DNA of 64,000 nt from an uncultured Vampirovibrio sp. (GCA_910583725.1 CAJTXZ010000013.1:11339-75338); one strand, 5' to 3'. Positions 9,248 to 18,892 are shown, counted from the first letter of the stretch. A program made the numbers and translations. Notes: generated by a model not told the origin, from the sequence alone.

Positions 9248-10338
9248 TAAACGGCTCTACTAGCGGGTTATTGACATTTTCAAGCCTATATCAGGAAGTG
9301 ATATCGCGTTTTTCCGGTTCAAATTTGCCTGAATGGCTTTCTGTGACGATATTTTTGGTTATTTTATTTTTATTTACGCTTACTTTGGTTTTGTTAGCAG
9401 TATATCTTTGTGCATGTCTTGAAACGTGCATTATAACTGCATTTTTTGGCTCCGGGACTGTGTTAAAAACAAAAAAAGAAATATTCTTAAAACCGCTTCA
9501 ATTTGCCGTAAAAATGCTGATTAAGGAGGATTCAAGCCCTAAAAACTGTTCAAAAATCTTGTTTTTTGGTGTTCCAATATTGCTTTTCTGCCCGTTATTA
9601 TGCGCTTTTTGCCTTTTACCTTCCAATAGTAGTTTTGTTGTTATAAACCAAAATTCTTCAGCAATGCTTTTTTTGGCATTTCTTTTAATCCCTCTTGCTG
9701 CAAGGTTTTTAGCTGGTTATTCAAGCAGAAGCAAATATTTACTTAGTTGTTCTATGAGGGTGCTTCAACAGGGAATAAGTCTTTTAATCCCAATGATATT
9801 GTGCATTTTGGGGGTTTCAATTATGGCAGGCAGTTTGAATATTAATGAAATTATCCAGGCACAAAGTACATCGGGCGGGCTTTTTGGCTGGTTTTTTATT
9901 CCCCAGATTATTGCTGCTATTGTCTTTTTTGTTTGTTGTCTTGCGTTTTTAAATCTGCCGGGTCTTTTAAATTCGCTTACTGAGCCGAATTTGGCATATA
10001 AGAGCGAGTATTCGGGCGCAAAGTTTGCAATATGTGTTTTTTGTGAATATTTGTCATTTTTTCTTACTGCGGCATTTTTTGTCTCTCTCTTTTTTGGCGG
10101 GTATCTTAGCCCGTTTGGCGCTTATATTCTGCCTAAGGATTTTGTATTTTTGGAAGAGGGCTTTTGGTTTTTTTCTAAAACGTTTCTTATGTTATTAATA
10201 ATGGCGGCAGTAAAAATTATCGGCTCAAAGCTAAGCATTACAAGCTTTTTAAGGCTTTCATATAAAATATTACTTCCATTATGCTTAATAAATCTTAATA
10301 TAGCAATTTTAATACAGTATTTTTCAGGTGTAAAATAA
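9244..10338 (+). CDS. nuoH: Complex I subunit NuoH, divergent
   Basis: A 364-aa protein with eight or so hydrophobic helices. Recognisable NuoH blocks are FLKPLQFAVKMLIKED, RSKYLLSCSMRVLQQG, ILGVSIMAGSLNINEI and YSGAKFAICVFCEYLSFF. The usual ERKV...RRGPN block reads CLETCIITAFFGSG, and the acidic residue of the normal ISYE block is replaced (GISLLIP). These positions normally line the quinone chamber and the E-channel. It starts with GTG behind GGAGG and overlaps nuoD by 4 bp. nuoI begins 1 bp inside its stop. Confidence 0.82.
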   Translation: MINGSTSGLLTFSSLYQEVISRFSGSNLPEWLSVTIFLVILFLFTLTLVLLAVYLCACLETCIITAFFGSGTVLKTKKEIFLKPLQFAVKMLIKEDSSPKNCSKILFFGVPILLFCPLLCAFCLLPSNSSFVVINQNSSAMLFLAFLLIPLAARFLAGYSSRSKYLLSCSMRVLQQGISLLIPMILCILGVSIMAGSLNINEIIQAQSTSGGLFGWFFIPQIIAAIVFFVCCLAFLNLPGLLNSLTEPNLAYKSEYSGAKFAICVFCEYLSFFLTAAFFVSLFFGGYLSPFGAYILPKDFVFLEEGFWFFSKTFLMLLIMAAVKIIGSKLSITSFLRLSYKILLPLCLINLNIAILIQYFSGVK

Positions 10339-10823
10339 TGCAAAATAACGATATATATTCGCTTTCAGGCTTTATAAGGGTTTCTGTCTCAATAATAAAA
10401 TGTATTTTTAGAGTCTTAATCAGACAATGCTCCTCGCTAAAGCCTGATAGAGGCCAAAAAGAGGAAGCGGAAGAAAAGTTAGCCAGAAAGCCTTATCTTG
10501 ACTACAAGAAGTGCACAGGGTGCGGACTTTGCGTATCAGTTTGTCCTTCATTAAATGCACTTAATATTGACAATCAGTCTAAAAAGCTTGTGTCTCTTGA
10601 TGTTTCCAGATGTGCATTTTGCGGCGCGTGTGCTGAAATTTGTCCAAATGGCGCATTAAATATGACAAAAGAATACAAACTTGCAACCAATGATAAAAAG
10701 GCTTTATTATTAGAATATACAGATGAAGAAACCGCGAAACAGGAGGATACTGCGGCGGATGACGGGCAGAAAGATGACAAAGCCCAAATTGCGGAACTTC
10801 AGGATGTTCAGACAGGGGAATAA
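10338..10823 (+). CDS. nuoI: Complex I subunit NuoI (two [4Fe-4S] clusters)
   Basis: A 161-aa protein with two ferredoxin-type motifs: C59/C62/C65/C69 (CTGCGLCVSVCP) and C92/C95/C98/C102 (CAFCGACAEICP). These are the N6a/N6b clusters of the peripheral arm. The N terminus has a short amphipathic stretch. The C-terminal 30 residues are acidic and Gln-rich and look like a lineage-specific tail. Its ATG overlaps the nuoH stop (TAATG). Confidence 0.92.
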   Translation: MQNNDIYSLSGFIRVSVSIIKCIFRVLIRQCSSLKPDRGQKEEAEEKLARKPYLDYKKCTGCGLCVSVCPSLNALNIDNQSKKLVSLDVSRCAFCGACAEICPNGALNMTKEYKLATNDKKALLLEYTDEETAKQEDTAADDGQKDDKAQIAELQDVQTGE

Positions 10824-10825
10824 AA

Positions 10826-11335
10826 ATGGAGACGTTAAATACGGTAATTTTTTATATTTTATGCGCAATTTGCCTTGTTTCTTCTATGGTTTGTTTGTTT
10901 TGCAAAAATACTTTTAATGCTGTAATTTCTGCCGGAGTTCTTTTTTGGGCTTTTTCAGGGTTGTATTTTTTACTTGGGGCGACATTTTTTGGGAGTTTAC
11001 AAATTCTTTTCTTTGGGGTTGGAATTATTGTTTTGATGATGTTTTCGCTTATGATGTCGTCTAAGAATAAGAAGGATGGGTTTTTATTTAACCTTAAAAC
11101 CATTTCTGCGCCTTTAATCGCTGGAATTTTTATATTTTTAATTTTACCCTTTATTCTGTATCAGTTTGGCGGCTTTTTAACCTTGCAAAGCCATTCTATA
11201 TCTAATTTTTCAGCGCTTTTGTATAAAAACAATGCCTTTAGTTTTGAATTGGCAGGTGTGCTTATTTTCTGCACCCTGATTGGAGTTATTACGATTTTAA
11301 CAGCCAAAAGGATTATAAAATGCCGAATGAAATAA
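10826..11335 (+). CDS. nuoJ: Complex I subunit NuoJ
   Basis: A 169-aa protein with five predicted membrane helices. LLGATFFGSLQILFFGVGIIVLMMF corresponds to the conserved NuoJ helix 3 (normally LxAxFLAxxQVLVYxGAIMVLF), which contains the pi-bulge. It starts 3 bp after nuoI and overlaps nuoK by 16 bp. Confidence 0.88.
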   Translation: METLNTVIFYILCAICLVSSMVCLFCKNTFNAVISAGVLFWAFSGLYFLLGATFFGSLQILFFGVGIIVLMMFSLMMSSKNKKDGFLFNLKTISAPLIAGIFIFLILPFILYQFGGFLTLQSHSISNFSALLYKNNAFSFELAGVLIFCTLIGVITILTAKRIIKCRMK

Positions 11336-11817
11336 TGTCTTCACTTAATTCTATAGATTGGAGTGCTCTTGCGCAGCCAGGGCTTTGCCATTATTTAATT
11401 TTAGCCCTTATTATCTTTATTTTTGGTATTATGACTATGATTTCGGGCGGAAATTTAATTAAAATTATTATCGGTCTTGAATTTATGCTGAATGCTGTGT
11501 GTTTAAACTTTGTTGCGGCAAATTCATTTATAAATTCTCTGAATTCTCCTCTTAATCAGGCTGATATAGTGTTGCCTGCGCAAAAATTGTTAACTCAGGA
11601 GGCTAATGCAAGTTCTGGTTTGAATTTTACTTTTTTAAATCCTGAGGGCCAGGTTGCGGCACTATTTATAATGGTAATCGGAATAATCAATATTGCTGCT
11701 TGTTTTGGACTTATTTGCGCAATTTATTTTAAGAATAAAAGGATAGATACAAAAATGCTTGACAGCCTGAAATCAAAGGAATGTCCTGAGTTTGAAGAAT
11801 GCAAGGATGGGGTGTAG
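11320..11817 (+). CDS. nuoK: Complex I subunit NuoK, divergent
   Basis: A 165-aa protein, longer than the usual 100-aa NuoK because of an inserted loop of about 40 residues and a C-terminal tail. IGLEFMLNAVCLNFVAANSF keeps the first conserved Glu (E36 in E. coli). The second (E72), expected after EGQVAALF, reads Asn (GIINIAA). E36 and E72 are proton-path residues in studied enzymes. Start at ATG 11320 with AAAAGGA upstream; an ATG at 11335 overlaps the nuoJ stop. Confidence 0.87.
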   Translation: MPNEIMSSLNSIDWSALAQPGLCHYLILALIIFIFGIMTMISGGNLIKIIIGLEFMLNAVCLNFVAANSFINSLNSPLNQADIVLPAQKLLTQEANASSGLNFTFLNPEGQVAALFIMVIGIINIAACFGLICAIYFKNKRIDTKMLDSLKSKECPEFEECKDGV

Positions 11818-11820
11818 AGT

Positions 11821-13746
11821 ATGGATATAGCTCAAAATCTTTGGATACCGTTGTTTTTACCCTTATTGGCGGTGCTTTTTATTATAATTCCAAGTGCGTA
11901 TATTTCGTTTCCTAAAAAGCGCATTACGTTTGGGTTGACACTTCTTTCGCCTGTTGTGTCGCTTATTTTGTCTTTGTTTTTTATACATTATTTGTTACAT
12001 CATCCAACTGAAACACTTGAAGTAAACTTTATATTTCTGAATTCGGGCGCTTTTAAGGTTCACATTGGCGCATTTATGGATAAAATTTCAGCTTTTGCAT
12101 TCTTTGTATTTAATGTAATAGCCTTGTGCAGCGGGCTTTTTGCCTATAAATATATGCAGGATAAGGAAGATTTTAGCAGATTTTTTATTCTGCTTAATTT
12201 GTTTGTTTTTTCAATGTCAGGGCTTATTTTAAGTGCAAATTTAATTCAATTTTATATTTTTTGGGAGCTTTGTGGTGTATTTAGCTACCTTTTAATAGGC
12301 TTTTATTATAAAAGGCCTGCTTCAGAGCTTGCTGCAAAAAAGAGCTTTTTGATTAATAAAATCGGTGATTTTGCTTTGCTTGCGGCGGTTTTAGTATTTT
12401 CATATTTTTTAATACAAGATACTGACGCTATTTTTTATCCGCTTTTGACACTGAATGATGTGAGTACCTGGAGTCTTATGGCATATGTACAGCTTGGCGC
12501 TTTTGCCTATAGTGTTCTCTGTCTTTTAGTTGTATTTGCTGCTATGGTAAAATCTGCGCAGTTTCCTTTTCAGGTGTGGCTTGTGGATGCTATGGAGGCG
12601 CCGACCCCAGCCAATGCTTTAATCCATGGTGCTCTTATCACGAGTGCAGGTGCGTATCTAATTATAAGGCTTTATCCTGCGCTTATACTTTCTCCTGTTG
12701 TATTAAAAACAATTGCCGTTATTGGAATTATAACCGCTATAAGCTGTGCTGTTATTGCAATTGCCCAGAATGATATTAAAAAAATACTTGCTTTTTCTAC
12801 TGCATCTCAACTGGGGCTTGTATTTACGGCGCTTGGGTGCGGTGCCTACAGCGGGGCGGTTTTTCAGCTTGGAGCCCATGCGCTTGCAAAAACACTTATG
12901 TTTATTACTGCAGGAGTTATTCTTCATAAGACGCTGAATAGAAATTTGAAATTTTTGGGCGGTTTAAGAGAATATATGCCTATACTTGCTGCAGCTTGGC
13001 TTATAGGTGTATTGTCGCTTTCGGGGGTATTTTTCAGCGGTTTTTATTCTAAGGAGATGATTTTAAATCATCTTTGGGAATCAAGACAGTTTGTTTTCCT
13101 TGGTCTCAGTGCATTTGCAGTGATTTTGAACGTGATTTATCTTTTTAGAAGTTATTTTATAATTTTTGAAGGGCATTATAAGGGCTCTTATGATTTTTCA
13201 CAGGACGAGGATAAAAAATATGACGGCATTGACCGTTTTATGCTCTCTTCACTTGGTGTTTCGGCTTTGCTTACAGCTTTTTTGGGCGGGTTTATCGCTG
13301 CTGATTTTCAAAGACATATCTATATAATTAAACAGAAATTTTATCTTGTAAGACATCCCGAGCTTGAAATTTCAATATTTATTGCCTCTGTTTTAACGAT
13401 ATATCTTATGTGGCAAATTTACGCCGTGAGAAAGTTTAAGATTCGAAGAGTGCGTCTGATTTATAGATTTGTGGTTTTGCAGTTTTATTTAAATAAAATA
13501 TTTGAACTTCTGTATAATGTCTTCATTGGCGGTTTATCCAAGGTGGTGAGGGTTCTTGATAAGTATGTAATCGGGGGGATTTATACCCTTATTATGCAGA
13601 TTGCAAGGTTTGGCGGGTATTTGATATCAAGGCTTCAAAACGGTAATTTAAATTCTTATATTTTTTATTCGTTTGTCTTTGTTGCAGCGGTGCTTTTATG
13701 TGCTGTAATGGTATATTTTAAGGGGTTATCTCAATATGGCGGTTAA
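11821..13746 (+). CDS. nuoL: Complex I antiporter-like subunit NuoL
   Basis: A 641-aa subunit with about 14-16 membrane helices and a C-terminal extension that fits the long lateral helix. The key residues look intact: Glu in FYIFWELCGVFSYLLIG, Lys and Asp in INKIGDFALL, Lys in MVKSAQFPFQVWL, the His block EAPTPANALIHGALIT, and Lys in FYSKEMIL. This is the distal proton-pumping subunit. It overlaps nuoM by 11 bp. Confidence 0.92.
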   Translation: MDIAQNLWIPLFLPLLAVLFIIIPSAYISFPKKRITFGLTLLSPVVSLILSLFFIHYLLHHPTETLEVNFIFLNSGAFKVHIGAFMDKISAFAFFVFNVIALCSGLFAYKYMQDKEDFSRFFILLNLFVFSMSGLILSANLIQFYIFWELCGVFSYLLIGFYYKRPASELAAKKSFLINKIGDFALLAAVLVFSYFLIQDTDAIFYPLLTLNDVSTWSLMAYVQLGAFAYSVLCLLVVFAAMVKSAQFPFQVWLVDAMEAPTPANALIHGALITSAGAYLIIRLYPALILSPVVLKTIAVIGIITAISCAVIAIAQNDIKKILAFSTASQLGLVFTALGCGAYSGAVFQLGAHALAKTLMFITAGVILHKTLNRNLKFLGGLREYMPILAAAWLIGVLSLSGVFFSGFYSKEMILNHLWESRQFVFLGLSAFAVILNVIYLFRSYFIIFEGHYKGSYDFSQDEDKKYDGIDRFMLSSLGVSALLTAFLGGFIAADFQRHIYIIKQKFYLVRHPELEISIFIASVLTIYLMWQIYAVRKFKIRRVRLIYRFVVLQFYLNKIFELLYNVFIGGLSKVVRVLDKYVIGGIYTLIMQIARFGGYLISRLQNGNLNSYIFYSFVFVAAVLLCAVMVYFKGLSQYGG

Positions 13747-15271
13747 TTTATTATCAACATTTATACTTGTTTTATTGCCGATAATTGCGGGTTTAGTGGT
13801 GATTTCACCGTTTTTTCCAAATAACGGCATAAAAATCAGGCGTTTTGCAAAAGGTTTTTGTGTGTTTAATCTTATTTTTACGGCATTATTTATGCTGTTT
13901 AAATCGCCTTTAGATACGGGGTTTGATTTTGTTGAAAAATTTCCATTTCGTATAATTCCAAACCTTGAAGCCATAATTGCTTTCGGTGTTGATAATTTTT
14001 CTATAATAATGTGTTTATTAACCTCTTTTATTATGCTTTTAGCTTTGATGGCTTCAAAAAGCATGATAAATTCAAAGCAAAAATTGTTCTACAGCCTTAT
14101 GCTATTTTTGCTAGGAAGTGTTTTAGGAATTTTCTGCGCTAATAATTTGTTTACATTTTTATTATTTTGGATGATGGCCATTGTGCCTTCGTTTTTTCTT
14201 ATTTTTATGTGGGGCGGGAGCAATGCAAGAAAAAATGCTGTAAAATTTATGCTTTTTTCTTCTGTAAGTTCATTATTTTTAATGCTTTCCGTTGGTTTAA
14301 TATATGCTTATTGTACTGATTTAAATATTTTGAGTGATTTTGGCACGCTTATTAAAAAAAGTGAAGATTTTCCGGTTGTTATGCAGATGATTGTTTGCGC
14401 CGGCTTTACACTGGCATTTGCTATAAGGCTTCCGTTGTTTCCTTTTCATTCGTGGCTTCCTTCTGTGCATAGCGAAGTTCCTGCGCCTGTCGGTGCGGTG
14501 TTTGCAGGGGTTCTTTTGAATACGGCGGCATACAGCTTTATTCGGATAAATTTAGAGATGTTTTATGATGTTTTTCAATTATTTGCGCCCGGAATTATTT
14601 TTCTGTGTGCAATAAGTGTCTTTTGGGCATCATATACAGCAATTGCGCAAAATAACATAAGAAAGCTTGTTTCGTATATATCAATCGTCAATATGGGTGT
14701 GATTTTGATTGGAATTTCATCTTTTAGCGAATATGGACTTTGCGGGGCAATTTTTCATATGGCGGCCCACAGCCTTATTATCTCTGGCTTGTTTATTGGC
14801 TGCGGCATAATATATTTAAAATTTAAGACCGATAAGCTTGAACTTTTAGGCGGAATTGCAAAATATGCACCTATCCTTTGCGGTTTAATGCTTTTTATAG
14901 GGCTTGCGTGCACCTATGTGCCTTTAACTATGGGTTTCAGTGGCGCTTTTATGTCTCTTGCCGGGGGATTTAATTCGCCATTGATTGAAAAATCATTCTT
15001 TGCATCCTCCCTGATACAGTTATCAGCGGTGATTGCGGCTTTTGGCGGAGTTTTGGCAGGGGTTTATATTTTAAAACTGATGCATAAAACCTTTTTTGGA
15101 TTATCAGAATTTGATTTTGGGGAAATAAAGCTTGCAAATCATCAGATTGCCGTGTTGATAATAATTTCCCTCGGTATTCTAATTTTTGGGATTTATCCTA
15201 TGGGAATCGTTGATAAAATCGGAAGTTTTTGCGAGACGAATATTTCAAATATATTGACAGCCATTTTTTAA
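13736..15271 (+). CDS. nuoM: Complex I antiporter-like subunit NuoM, divergent
   Basis: A 511-aa subunit with about 14 membrane helices. Family blocks are present (FPFHSWLPSVHSEVPAPVGA, HMAAHSLIISGLF), but by eye three residues essential in E. coli NuoM are changed: the helix 5 Glu (E144) is Met in LLFWMMAIVPSFFLI, the helix 7 Lys (K234) is Arg in AIRLPLFPFHSWL, and the helix 8 Lys (K265) is Asn in GVLLNTAAYS. This would disable or alter one proton channel. The reading frame is intact, so the protein is probably still made as a structural antiporter-like subunit. Confidence 0.88.
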   Translation: MAVNLLSTFILVLLPIIAGLVVISPFFPNNGIKIRRFAKGFCVFNLIFTALFMLFKSPLDTGFDFVEKFPFRIIPNLEAIIAFGVDNFSIIMCLLTSFIMLLALMASKSMINSKQKLFYSLMLFLLGSVLGIFCANNLFTFLLFWMMAIVPSFFLIFMWGGSNARKNAVKFMLFSSVSSLFLMLSVGLIYAYCTDLNILSDFGTLIKKSEDFPVVMQMIVCAGFTLAFAIRLPLFPFHSWLPSVHSEVPAPVGAVFAGVLLNTAAYSFIRINLEMFYDVFQLFAPGIIFLCAISVFWASYTAIAQNNIRKLVSYISIVNMGVILIGISSFSEYGLCGAIFHMAAHSLIISGLFIGCGIIYLKFKTDKLELLGGIAKYAPILCGLMLFIGLACTYVPLTMGFSGAFMSLAGGFNSPLIEKSFFASSLIQLSAVIAAFGGVLAGVYILKLMHKTFFGLSEFDFGEIKLANHQIAVLIIISLGILIFGIYPMGIVDKIGSFCETNISNILTAIF

Positions 15272-15296
15272 TAAGGATTTTTAAGAAGGAGCAGAA

Positions 15297-16877
15297 ATGG
15301 GAAATGCTTTTGAAAATTTAATATATTTTATTCCGGATTTTATATTGATATTTGGAATTATTTTGTTAATTTTTGTAAATTTACAGGTTGGTTCAAAATT
15401 ATCTCCAAAGTGGTATATGGTGCTTATGAGTTTAGTGCTTTTTAGTGCTCTTCTTGGATTTTTGCCATTTGCCGGAGATTTTTTAAAGCTTTCCGGGCTC
15501 AGCCATATTTTTGCAAACCATATAAGTTTTACACCATTTGAGGATTATAATATTGGATTTTTCAATGATGCTATCCGAATAAAGCCTCTTGGTGTTTTGT
15601 TTAAGTTTTTAATAATATCTTCCGGGTTTTTGTGTGTGATACTTTCATACCCTTTTGTTAAGAGGCTGAATCAGAAGATTTCAAACTTTACCATTTTGTT
15701 TTTGCTTGGTGTTTTTGGTTCTTCTATGGTGGTTTTAGCCAATGATTTTTTGTCGCTTTTTATAGCTTGTGAAATTTTATCTGCCTGCATATTTTTTCTC
15801 ATTGCAATATTTGATGATAAGAAGGAAAAAACAGCACTTGAGGGTGCTGTAAAATTTCTTATACTAAATGAATTTGCAAGCGTATTTTATTTAATTGGAA
15901 TAAGCTATATATACTTGAATTTGGGCACAATTAATTTTTCTGATATTAATACGATGGCTTTGAATAAAATTTTGCCATCGAGCCCGCTTTTAAATGTGGC
16001 TGAGATATTGACGTTTTTGGCGCTCACATTCAAAATAGGCGCTTACCCCTTTTATATATGGGTTATGGATGCATTTAAGGCGTCAAATTATGCTGTCGGG
16101 CTTTTTATTTCAACAACTGCACAGTTTGCAGCTGCTTTTGCACTTACTGAGGCTGCGTTTGTGCTTGGCTATTTTGGCAGTATATTGAGCTTCGCCCTTG
16201 TATTATCTTCTGTCTTAACGTTGCTTTTAGGAGCTCTTTTTATCTTTAGAACAGTTGAAAAAGAGGGTGAAATAAAAGATTTTCTTGCGGCATCTTCCAT
16301 ATTAAACATGGGTTATGTTTTTCTTGGGATTGCGTTTTTAACCAAAAATTCAATTACAGCGTCTGTATTTTGTTTAATCATATATATGATTTCAAACTTT
16401 GCCCTTTGGGCTGCATTTATGCTTGTTGTGAGAAATTTAAGGAAAACGCCTGTAGAATCTCCTTATGGCGGTATAATAAAGCCGGGCGAGGATATTTCTT
16501 CCATTAAAGGTATGGCATACATCAGCCCGTTTTTCGTGTCGCTTATTACAATATGTATAATATCCCTCGCTGGTTTTCCAATTACTGCAGGGTTTGTATC
16601 ACGGTTTTATTTATTTTCTGAAATTTTAAGAAGCGGTGTGTGGGCTGTATATCCTTTGATTTTTGCTGCAGCTGCAGGCGTTATTGCTGTTTATTCTTAT
16701 TTTAAGATGATATCGTATATGTTTATGAAGCCAAAAAGACTTAAGATATACAAGAAAAAGCTTCTTTTTAACAGGTTGAATGTATATACTTTTATATTAT
16801 CTGCCGCAGCAGTGTTTTTATGCGTTTTATTTTTCTTTGGCGCACCTTTTCTTCGAATGCTTGAAAAAATTGTGTAA
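15297..16877 (+). CDS. nuoN: Complex I antiporter-like subunit NuoN
   Basis: A 526-aa subunit with about 14 membrane helices and the last gene of the operon. It keeps the helix 5 Glu (FIACEILSACIFFLI) and the helix 7 Lys (ALTFKIGAYPFYIW). The helix 8 Lys (K247 in E. coli) is Gln (STTAQFAAAF). The start is well set by AAGGAG 6 nt upstream. The operon closes with a perfect palindrome shared with the convergent gene. No nuoEFG genes are present, so electrons must enter from ferredoxin or another donor, as in cyanobacterial NDH-1. Confidence 0.9.
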   Translation: MGNAFENLIYFIPDFILIFGIILLIFVNLQVGSKLSPKWYMVLMSLVLFSALLGFLPFAGDFLKLSGLSHIFANHISFTPFEDYNIGFFNDAIRIKPLGVLFKFLIISSGFLCVILSYPFVKRLNQKISNFTILFLLGVFGSSMVVLANDFLSLFIACEILSACIFFLIAIFDDKKEKTALEGAVKFLILNEFASVFYLIGISYIYLNLGTINFSDINTMALNKILPSSPLLNVAEILTFLALTFKIGAYPFYIWVMDAFKASNYAVGLFISTTAQFAAAFALTEAAFVLGYFGSILSFALVLSSVLTLLLGALFIFRTVEKEGEIKDFLAASSILNMGYVFLGIAFLTKNSITASVFCLIIYMISNFALWAAFMLVVRNLRKTPVESPYGGIIKPGEDISSIKGMAYISPFFVSLITICIISLAGFPITAGFVSRFYLFSEILRSGVWAVYPLIFAAAAGVIAVYSYFKMISYMFMKPKRLKIYKKKLLFNRLNVYTFILSAAAVFLCVLFFFGAPFLRMLEKIV

Positions 16878-16894
16878 AAAGTTTTAGTATACGA

Positions 16895-16934
16895 TTTTAA
16901 GCCCCCATAGATTAAGAGGATGGGGGCTTAAAAA
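16895..16934. terminator. Bidirectional terminator after nuoN
   Basis: TTTTAAGCCCCCAT and ATGGGGGCTTAAAA form a perfect 14-bp stem with a 12-nt loop, between two convergent genes. The T runs are part of the stem on both strands. Confidence 0.8.
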
Positions 16935-16958
16935 TACATTTGGTCTATTTAGCGTAGT

Positions 16959-18026
16959 CTAAGCGCCGGCATCAGGGTTTCTTTCAAGAATTTCTTCTTG
17001 TGTGCCGTCAAAGTAGATTGCTCCGCTGCCCACTTCATAGAAAGGATCGCCGTCTTTGCTTACCTTGGTGTCATATACAATGCCGTCAGCGGTTTCTGCG
17101 TAGTTTATCTTTGATTGTTTGGAGACAAGGACGGTGTCATCTACAAGGGTTCTAGCTGTTGTTATTGCAAGTTTGCCGTTTTCTGAATGTTCATAGTCTA
17201 CAATGTATCTGTTGCCTTTGCCGTCGTTTGTACTTGTATGGGTAATATTTCCTTTTGCGTCTAATTGTTCATATTTTACTACGGCCTCTTTGCCTGGCTC
17301 TTCAATGATTGCAAACCTTGCCACTCTGCCATCGGGTTTTACTTGTTGATATTCATAAGACACTTTTGTGAGTTCATTACCGTCGTTATCTGTTATCACT
17401 TTTTGTGACAAGTAGCGGTTTACTCCGTTATATTCATAGGCTGTTGTTTTTATGGTACCGCCCTTATTTAAGGTTTTTTTCGTAACTTTGCCTGTTTCAT
17501 TATCATATTCTTTTACTATTTCTGTGGGCACACCTTTTATTGTGCCGGAGATTTTTTTATGGGTTTTATGTCCTGTCTCAGGATTGTATTCGACGTTAGT
17601 TGTTGTAACGTTGCCGTTAGAGCCTGTTTTTACTATACTTTTAGAATTAAGCTTGCCTTTTGTGTAGTTTCTTGTCACAACCTGCTCAAAACCGTTTTTT
17701 GTAATGGTTTTTACTTCAGATTCAAGCCGGTTTTTATCATCAAATGTTTGTACAACAGTTTTGCCGTTTTTGTATTCTATTGTCAAAACATTACCGTTCC
17801 TTGTTGCGGCTGTGCAGTTTTTGCCATACAATTTTTGAGGATTTTTAACCTCTGTAACATCATCTTCTAATGAATTAGTGTCTACAAGTTCGCACTCTTC
17901 ATTTGCAGCATTTGCTTTTGCGCCTAATTCTTCTTTTTGCTGCGGCTTTTTCTTGTTTTCAACAGGAGCGGTATTAACAGAATTTACAGCATTTGCTGTG
18001 TTAAATGAATCCACACCGTTAACCAT
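16959..18026 (-). CDS. Hypothetical YD/RHS-like repeat protein
   Basis: A 355-aa protein without a signal peptide. The first 80 residues are Asn/Lys/Glu-rich and low complexity. From about residue 80 to 330 it is made of beta-type repeats of roughly 20 residues (VEYNPETGHKTHKKI, KEYDNETGKVTKKTL, AYEYNGVNRYLSQKV), which resemble the YD repeats of RHS/teneurin shells. The start ATG has AAAGGA 8 nt upstream. It stands alone between two terminators. Function unknown; a secreted or surface-scaffold role is only a guess, as no export signal is seen. Confidence 0.72.
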   Translation of the reverse strand: MVNGVDSFNTANAVNSVNTAPVENKKKPQQKEELGAKANAANEECELVDTNSLEDDVTEVKNPQKLYGKNCTAATRNGNVLTIEYKNGKTVVQTFDDKNRLESEVKTITKNGFEQVVTRNYTKGKLNSKSIVKTGSNGNVTTTNVEYNPETGHKTHKKISGTIKGVPTEIVKEYDNETGKVTKKTLNKGGTIKTTAYEYNGVNRYLSQKVITDNDGNELTKVSYEYQQVKPDGRVARFAIIEEPGKEAVVKYEQLDAKGNITHTSTNDGKGNRYIVDYEHSENGKLAITTARTLVDDTVLVSKQSKINYAETADGIVYDTKVSKDGDPFYEVGSGAIYFDGTQEEILERNPDAGA

Positions 18027-18381
18027 ATGTTAGTTCCTTTCACTATGCTACAAGCCCTATAACGGCACTTTTTAGGTAAAACTTTAGGGAATGAAAATTT
18101 TTGTATCATTTTATTTACAAAAATTAATATTAATAGCGAGGTGCCGGACACAGCAGGGTTTGTTTTTGTCTTTGGTAATTACGTATAATTTCACCTTGTC
18201 TGTTGTATGTTTTCTCTTTATTTTGCATTTTGCACATATAAATCACCGGTTTTGGGTTTTTAGGCTACCAGAAGTGTATCAGAGCGGTTGTTTATATGTG
18301 CAAGATACTTTATTGGAAAGATTTTTGTGTGAAATTATAGATGATTATCTCATTTTCCAAGAGGGAAAAAGGAAGGGTATT

Positions 18382-18414
18382 AAAAAACACCTCTTTAAAG
18401 AGGTGTTTTTTTTG
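18382..18414. terminator. Terminator of secreted-protein gene
   Basis: AAAAAACACCTCTTT and AAAGAGGTGTTTTTT form a long stem with almost no loop and T runs on both strands. It lies 17 bp after the stop of the minus-strand gene at 18431. Confidence 0.85.
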
Positions 18415-18430
18415 ATTATATTTTGTTTAA

Positions 18431-18892
18431 TTACAGGCTGTCAACATCGTTAATTGGTGAAGCGTCCTGCATATTTACAGTGTCGTCAATTTCTGCGTGC
18501 GTTTGTTTGTTTCTTGCAGTTTGAGCCATATTTTCATCTTTTTGCGCGTCAAATGGTGAATCCATTTCAAACCAGCTGTTTGTGAATGTTATATCGTGTC
18601 TGCCGAATAGTTCATCATCTTGTGCTGGGTCAAACCATCTTTTAACGATTGTATACCATTTTCCTCTTTCATCTGCTGCGCCTGCGAGAGGGTCTTTTTT
18701 GTAGTATGGCTCAATGGTTTTATTTGAATGCAAATATCTTACAGTATCGGTAACTTGTGTCATACCGGTGCTGAATCCTTCTGATTTTAAATGCGGAACT
18801 GTTGAAATGTCTTCAGACTGAATTGAAGCAAATGCACCTGGGGTGATTCCAAATGCACTTAAAACACAAAGGGTTATTGCAAATTTTTTCAT
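18431..18892 (-). CDS. Small secreted hypothetical protein
   Basis: A 153-aa protein with a clear Sec signal peptide (MKKFAITLCVLSAFGITPGAFA, cleavage after AFA). The mature part is hydrophilic and acidic at the C terminus, with RGKWYTIVKRWFDPAQDDE as the most ordered-looking stretch. No cysteines remain after cleavage. I do not recognise the family. It is monocistronic with its own terminator. Confidence 0.75.
   Translation of the reverse strand: MKKFAITLCVLSAFGITPGAFASIQSEDISTVPHLKSEGFSTGMTQVTDTVRYLHSNKTIEPYYKKDPLAGAADERGKWYTIVKRWFDPAQDDELFGRHDITFTNSWFEMDSPFDAQKDENMAQTARNKQTHAEIDDTVNMQDASPINDVDSL

Noticed and set aside
18091..18453. 120-aa open frame on the + strand
   Set aside because: It runs through the terminator hairpin at 18382-18414 and into the 3' end of the minus-strand secreted-protein gene, has no ribosome site and reads like noncoding AT-rich DNA.
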